DNA of 64,000 bases, taken from the NCBI GenBank assembly GCA_964645405.1, contig CAZYCA010000016.1:124001-188000 (forward strand), given 5' to 3'. Every line of letters begins with the position of its first letter. The stretch's first letter is position 1. This stretch comes from JAMWDF01 sp964645405 (GTDB lineage Bacteria; Ratteibacteria; UBA8468; B48-G9; DSTR01). The position numbers and the translations under genes are program-made. Positions 60,274 through 64,000 of the stretch are shown one piece after another. The notes below the pieces were generated by a model, which searched no databases, had not been told where the DNA came from, and saw only the letters and a program-made list of their open reading frames with translations.

Positions 60274-61236
60274 GTGGAAAACAGATGGCCGGCTGTTTCC
60301 ATTATTATTCCTACCCAAAGTTTTGATGCGCGCACAAAAGAATGTCTGGCTGGTTGTGAGCAGCTGGACTATCCTGATTATGAGATTATTATTATTCCTG
60401 ATGAACTGAGCAGCGAAACCATTGATACAGGTAGGAGACGGTGGCTGGCAGCAGCGGTACTGCCCGGTGAAAAAAAGAACAGGGGTGTTTCCATAGCCAG
60501 GGGAGAAATTTGTGCCTTTATAGATTCAGATGCTTATCCGGCACCGGACTGGCTGAAAAATGGAGTCAGGTACCTTTTGTCTCCAGAAAATGGTGCTGTG
60601 GGAGGCCCTAATTTAACACCGCCGCATGATAATCTTAGCCAGAAACTCTGCGGGTTAATTCTTTCTTCGTTGTTGGCTCTGGGCAAGTTTTCCCTGAGGT
60701 ATCGTAAAGCAAAGCTTTATTACCCCCTGGAGTTACCAAGCTGCAATCTGCTGGTAAAGAAAAAACTTTTTCAGGAACTGGAAGGTTTTAATACAAGACT
60801 GCTTACTGCTGAGGATGCCTCACTCTCATTTGAAATAACCAGGCAGGGATACAGATTGGTATATGCTCCGGATGTTGTAGTTTATCATCATCGCCGGCCA
60901 GTATTTAGAAAGTATTTCTGGCAAATTTTTTGTTATGGTAGAGATAAACGTGCGCTTCTTCAGTCTCTTCCCCTCAGGGAAATAACAGGCAGGCTATGCT
61001 ACTACCTGTTACCAGTTGCCATCCCGGCTGGAGTGCTTTGTTTGCTGATGACGATTATTTCCCCGGTCTTAAGGCCTGTATTTGTGCCTGTTTTTTCTGT
61101 CTATTTTCTTTCCGTTTTGGCTGAATCCATATACCTGGGAAAACGCTGGTGGTTACTGGTCGGCTGGGGCATCATCGGTACCCATTTTTCTTACTCCTAT
61201 GGTTTCTGGTCAGGTCATGAGCAAAAGCAAAACTGA
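60274..61236 (+). CDS. Membrane-associated GT2 family glycosyltransferase
   Basis: About 320 residues: SIIIPTQSFDARTKECLAGC, EIIIIPDEL, RGVSIARGEICAFIDSDAYP with the DSD metal site, GGPNLTPP, PSCNLLVKKKLFQELEGF, TAEDASLSFEITRQGYR with the catalytic ED, and two C-terminal helices (about 250-300). Layout similar to mycofactocin-type and cellulose synthase-like GT2s. GTG 60274 has GGGAG 8-10 bases upstream and a plausible N-terminus (ENRWPAVS); the frame from 60127 lies in the radical SAM gene. Confidence 0.82.
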   Translation: MENRWPAVSIIIPTQSFDARTKECLAGCEQLDYPDYEIIIIPDELSSETIDTGRRRWLAAAVLPGEKKNRGVSIARGEICAFIDSDAYPAPDWLKNGVRYLLSPENGAVGGPNLTPPHDNLSQKLCGLILSSLLALGKFSLRYRKAKLYYPLELPSCNLLVKKKLFQELEGFNTRLLTAEDASLSFEITRQGYRLVYAPDVVVYHHRRPVFRKYFWQIFCYGRDKRALLQSLPLREITGRLCYYLLPVAIPAGVLCLLMTIISPVLRPVFVPVFSVYFLSVLAESIYLGKRWWLLVGWGIIGTHFSYSYGFWSGHEQKQN

Positions 61237-62950
61237 TTTCCTGAGCGTGACAGGATTGGTTGTGGTTGCTTTGCTTTGCTTTGGAGCAGGTCTTAAGTGG
61301 GGGCTACCTTCAAAGCAGAGAAATATGCTTTATTTCTCTGGTCCTGGAGAACTTTTAACACTCAGGCAGCAGCTGAGGAACTACCAGGTAGAACAGGCCT
61401 GGAAGGGGATGGGGTCTTACCTGGTTCTCCATCCTGAAGAGGCAGAAAGAAAACTTCCTCGCTCTCTTTACAATCCTATCAGAAGCTACCATCCTGATGA
61501 ATACTTTGTGCTGAAAAGTTTAGCCACGATGAAACCTTCCAGATTTGATTTTCATCCGCACCAGTTCGGCGTTGGTGGGGTTTATCTTTATTCCGTTGGG
61601 GCAATAATTTTTCTTCTCTCCAGGGTTAATCTGGTGAGGGTCAGTCAGGACCTTGATTTTGCCTTTACCAATCCTGATGATTTTGCTAATCTTTATCTCT
61701 GTGGCAGGGGTCTGACTGTCTTTTACGCAGTGGCAACCATTTTGCTTTTTTATTTCCTGGCCAGGCGTCTGCTGAAAAATTCCGCGTCTGCTACAGTGGC
61801 AGGTTTGATGCTGACTTTTACTCCTTTAATGATTTTAAACACCCATTACATGTATGTTGATATCCCTGCTTTGTTCTGGGTGACAGCAACAATTTATTTT
61901 ACCTTTTTGTTTCTGGAAACACGTTTGCTGAGATGGTTAGTTCTTGCAGGAGTAAGCGCCGGGTTATCCTCTGGCTGCAAGTTTTCTCTGCTGGTAACGC
62001 TTGTTATTCCCCTGGCAGGAGTTTTTTGTTCCCGCTTTCCTTTAAGGAAGATTTTGCCCAATTTGCTGCTGGTTCTGGGAGCCTTTACTGCCAGTTTTAT
62101 CCTCACTAATCCTTACTTTATTTTAACCTTTCCCGAGCCGCTGATTGATTTAGGACAGCATACAGGCCGCTCTTTTGAAGGAAGGTTTTATCTTCAGGCT
62201 CTGGTTGCCGGTCTGGGCTGGCCACTCTGTGCTTTTTTGACGATAGGTTTTTCCGGAAGTTTTCTTATTCTGCTTTCTAAGGGAACAAAAGAAAGAAAAT
62301 ATCTAACTTTATTGTTTTTCTGGACTGTTTTCTTCTTCCTGTTTCTTTCCTGCTTTTCCAAAAACTTCGCCCGGTACCTGCTTCCGCTGGTCCCTTCTCT
62401 GGTTTTGATTGGTATCCGGGGCTGGGAAATGCTTTTACTCAATAGAAAAGGTATTCCGGGGAAAAAGATTTTTTCGGCCATTTTATCTCTGGTGGCAGCA
62501 AGCACAATTTTTTTTGGTCTCGCCTATCTTTCTCTTTTTCTTAAAGAAAATGTTCGTTTCAGGGCAGGCGTCTGGATGAAGCAAAACCTTCCGTCGGGAT
62601 GTGAGTTAGGCGTAACAGAAGTTCCCTGGCAGTTCCAGATGCCAGATTTCAATCCGCAGCACTTTCATTTAATACTCTGTGGCTATGACAGCAAAAAGTT
62701 GCAGAGATTAAAACCGGAATACTTTATTCTTTCCTCTTTTCAGGCACCTGTAGCACCTTTTCCACTGAAGCTAAATAAAGAAAAAGTTATTTTCTGGGAA
62801 GAATTCAACGCTTCAGGCTGGTACCAACCTCTAAAGGTATTCCAGGTAAAGGCTTCCTTTCTTGGTTTAGACTTCCAACCAGAAAAGTTGCCTGAAGATT
62901 TGATTTATCTTAACCCCACCATTGTTATTTTCCAGAGAGTGCGACCATGA
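61217..62950 (+). CDS. Large GT-C type membrane glycosyltransferase with extra terminal domains
   Basis: About 577 residues. Helix at 10-28 followed by a soluble stretch with LLTLRQQLRNYQVEQAW and HPDEYFVLKSLATMKP, then the loop FDFHPHQFGVGGVYLYSVGAI and about ten helices. The C-terminal 110 residues are soluble (LGVTEVPWQFQMPDFNPQHF). Paralog of 41863-43593 in length and loop sequence. HYMYVDIPALFWVTATIYF resembles PMT_2 proteins. ATG 61217 (SKSKTDF) chosen; overlaps the GT2 by 20 bp and queA by 4 bp. Confidence 0.8.
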   Translation: MSKSKTDFLSVTGLVVVALLCFGAGLKWGLPSKQRNMLYFSGPGELLTLRQQLRNYQVEQAWKGMGSYLVLHPEEAERKLPRSLYNPIRSYHPDEYFVLKSLATMKPSRFDFHPHQFGVGGVYLYSVGAIIFLLSRVNLVRVSQDLDFAFTNPDDFANLYLCGRGLTVFYAVATILLFYFLARRLLKNSASATVAGLMLTFTPLMILNTHYMYVDIPALFWVTATIYFTFLFLETRLLRWLVLAGVSAGLSSGCKFSLLVTLVIPLAGVFCSRFPLRKILPNLLLVLGAFTASFILTNPYFILTFPEPLIDLGQHTGRSFEGRFYLQALVAGLGWPLCAFLTIGFSGSFLILLSKGTKERKYLTLLFFWTVFFFLFLSCFSKNFARYLLPLVPSLVLIGIRGWEMLLLNRKGIPGKKIFSAILSLVAASTIFFGLAYLSLFLKENVRFRAGVWMKQNLPSGCELGVTEVPWQFQMPDFNPQHFHLILCGYDSKKLQRLKPEYFILSSFQAPVAPFPLKLNKEKVIFWEEFNASGWYQPLKVFQVKASFLGLDFQPEKLPEDLIYLNPTIVIFQRVRP

Positions 62951-63945
62951 AAGGTGTTTTTTCTTACACTTTACCAGAAGGGTTGATTGCTCAATATCCA
63001 CTTCCTGAACGGGATAAAGCCAGGCTGATGGTTGTTGACAGGAAGAAAGGGTCTATAGAACATGCTATTTTTTGCCAGCTTTCTGACTATCTGCAGAAAG
63101 GAGACCTGCTGGTGCTGAATGATGCCAGGGTCATTCCAGCAAGATTACGTGCCCGGAAAACAACAGGAGGAAAACTGGAAGTCTTTCTTTTGAAAAAAAG
63201 AGAACCGAAAATCTGGGAAGTGCTTTTACGGGGACGGGCCCGGGAAGGACAGGAATTTTCCATTGGCAAGCTTAAAGGGAGGGTTATTCAGAAAACAGAC
63301 TGCGGTTTCTGGCTGGTAGAATTGGAGGTTGATAAAGAATCCAGTCTTTACCAGCTGGGCGAGATACCTTTGCCACCTTATATCAAAAGGCCAGCAGAAG
63401 AGAAAGACAGGTATGACTATCAGACTGTTTACGCCAGTAAAAACGGCGCTGTGGCGGCGCCAACAGCTGGATTGCATTTTACCGGAGAACTCCTGGTTCA
63501 TCTTCAGAAACAGGGAATAGGCATTTGTTTTTTAACCTTGTATATAGGCTGGGCTTCTTTTCGTCTGTTGAAGAAAGAGGAAAAGAATGAAGTACCAGGA
63601 GAAACATTTCACATTCCTGAGGAAACAGCTGCCACTATTAACCTGGTGAGAAAAAAAGGCGGAAGGATTATAGCGGTTGGTACCAGTACTGTCAGGGCGC
63701 TGGAAAGTTCAGTGGTTTCAGGTGAGATTGTTGCCGGGCAGAAGGAAACTTTTCTTTTTATTCAACCCGGCTTTAACTTTTCCGTAGTGAATGGACTGAT
63801 TACAAATTTTCATCTGCCCGGATCCACTCACCTGACTTTAGTTTGTGCGTTTGGGGGAAGCAATTTACTGGAAAAGGCATACCAGGAAGCGGTAGAAAAC
63901 AGATACCGGTTTTATTCCTATGGCGATGCGATGCTGATTTTGTAA
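62947..63945 (+). CDS. queA: S-adenosylmethionine:tRNA ribosyltransferase-isomerase
   Basis: Makes epoxyqueuosine in the tRNA wobble position from preQ1-modified tRNA. 332 residues, near the family norm (about 340-355). Seen: LIAQYPLPERDKARLMVVDR, LVLNDARVIPARLRARK, LPPYIKRPAEEKDRYDYQTVYA, the hallmark GAVAAPTAGLHFT, and ITNFHLPGSTHLTLVCAF. Start overlaps the GT-C stop by 4 bp. It ends the glycan locus on this side. Confidence 0.95.
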   Translation: MKGVFSYTLPEGLIAQYPLPERDKARLMVVDRKKGSIEHAIFCQLSDYLQKGDLLVLNDARVIPARLRARKTTGGKLEVFLLKKREPKIWEVLLRGRAREGQEFSIGKLKGRVIQKTDCGFWLVELEVDKESSLYQLGEIPLPPYIKRPAEEKDRYDYQTVYASKNGAVAAPTAGLHFTGELLVHLQKQGIGICFLTLYIGWASFRLLKKEEKNEVPGETFHIPEETAATINLVRKKGGRIIAVGTSTVRALESSVVSGEIVAGQKETFLFIQPGFNFSVVNGLITNFHLPGSTHLTLVCAFGGSNLLEKAYQEAVENRYRFYSYGDAMLIL

Positions 63946-63968
63946 GGGGAACTACCCGGGAGAAGATA

Positions 63969-64000
63969 ATGAATTTTCAATTGCTGGTTAGAGATAGTAA
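63969..64000 (+). CDS. tgt: Probable start of tgt (tRNA-guanine transglycosylase), cut by window edge
   Basis: ATG 63969 preceded by GGGAGA, encoding MNFQLLVRDS before the window ends. Tgt proteins often start MxFELxxxD, and queA-tgt is a frequent gene pair, so tgt is likely. Only ten codons are visible, so the call rests mainly on position. Confidence 0.5.
   Translation, partial: MNFQLLVRDS

Noticed and set aside
1..64000. CRISPR arrays, insertion sequences, prophage or integrase
   Set aside because: No repeat-spacer pattern, transposase or integrase motif was found on either strand.

Overview
The window is one long accessory cell-surface glycan locus with a small block of housekeeping genes inside it. 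I count about 60 protein genes, one tRNA, two very small basic ORFs and a few promoter candidates. Nearly everything reads on the plus strand, and genes are packed with 1-4 bp or longer overlaps (ATGA, TAATG). The minus strand carries only a frameshifted methyltransferase (9302-10410) and two tiny lysine/arginine-rich ORFs (21715-21966). The code is standard and many starts have Shine-Dalgarno sequences. A lipoprotein-like DUF3108 protein, GT9 and heptose-type enzymes, and the mix of housekeeping genes suggest an uncultured Gram-negative-type bacterium. A candidate phylum such as Omnitrophota is my guess, with low confidence.

Layout. 1-4103: end of a methyltransferase, a GT2 gene broken by an in-frame stop, a GT4, a GT2, and a methyltransferase paralogous to the first. 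4100-8650: a five-gene cassette for a CDP-linked 6-deoxy sugar (RfbF, RfbG, a C-methyltransferase, an RmlC-like epimerase, an SDR reductase). 8654-10410: an FkbM methyltransferase and the broken minus-strand methyltransferase. 10481-17324: DUF3108 lipoprotein, GT9, DPM-type synthase, a GT-C/PAP2 fusion, TsaB and a GT4. 17341-21713: housekeeping block lepB, grpE, ispE, spoVG (with a zinc-ribbon insert), tRNA-Gln, a GlmU-like uridylyltransferase and prs. 22127-34384: SDR, GT-C with a TPR tail, GbsR-type regulator, Wzx-type flippase, CgeB-like transferase, split transketolase, SDR, B12-radical SAM protein, HddA-type kinase and an RfbH/E1-like DegT-fold enzyme. 34415-51893: alternating GT-C membrane transferases, GT2 polyprenyl-phosphate-sugar synthases, GT4s, an asparagine synthetase and a polysaccharide deacetylase. 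51890-56551: CDP-paratose 2-epimerase (RfbE), UDP-glucose dehydrogenase, UDP-xylose synthase and dTDP-rhamnose 4-epimerase type. 56551-62950: more GT2s, a methyltransferase, a second B12-radical SAM protein and another GT-C. 62947-64000: queA and the first codons of a probable tgt.

How the parts fit. The sugar-nucleotide enzymes would supply CDP-deoxyhexoses (possibly a tyvelose/paratose and/or a C-methyl branched sugar), UDP-GlcA/UDP-xylose, a dTDP-6-deoxytalose type sugar and a heptose phosphate. GT4 and GT2 enzymes would assemble a lipid-linked glycan on the cytoplasmic face and a Wzx-type flippase would export it. Six GT2 enzymes of polyprenyl-phosphate-sugar synthase type sit beside nine GT-C transferases, suggesting extensive decoration on the outer face of the membrane from polyprenyl-phosphate sugars. 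The most notable points are the His-for-Lys E1-like enzyme together with a dispersed RfbF/G/H/E set, the GT2/GT-C pairing, the GT-C/PAP2 fusion, the zinc-ribbon SpoVG and the hidden minus-strand micro-ORF pair.
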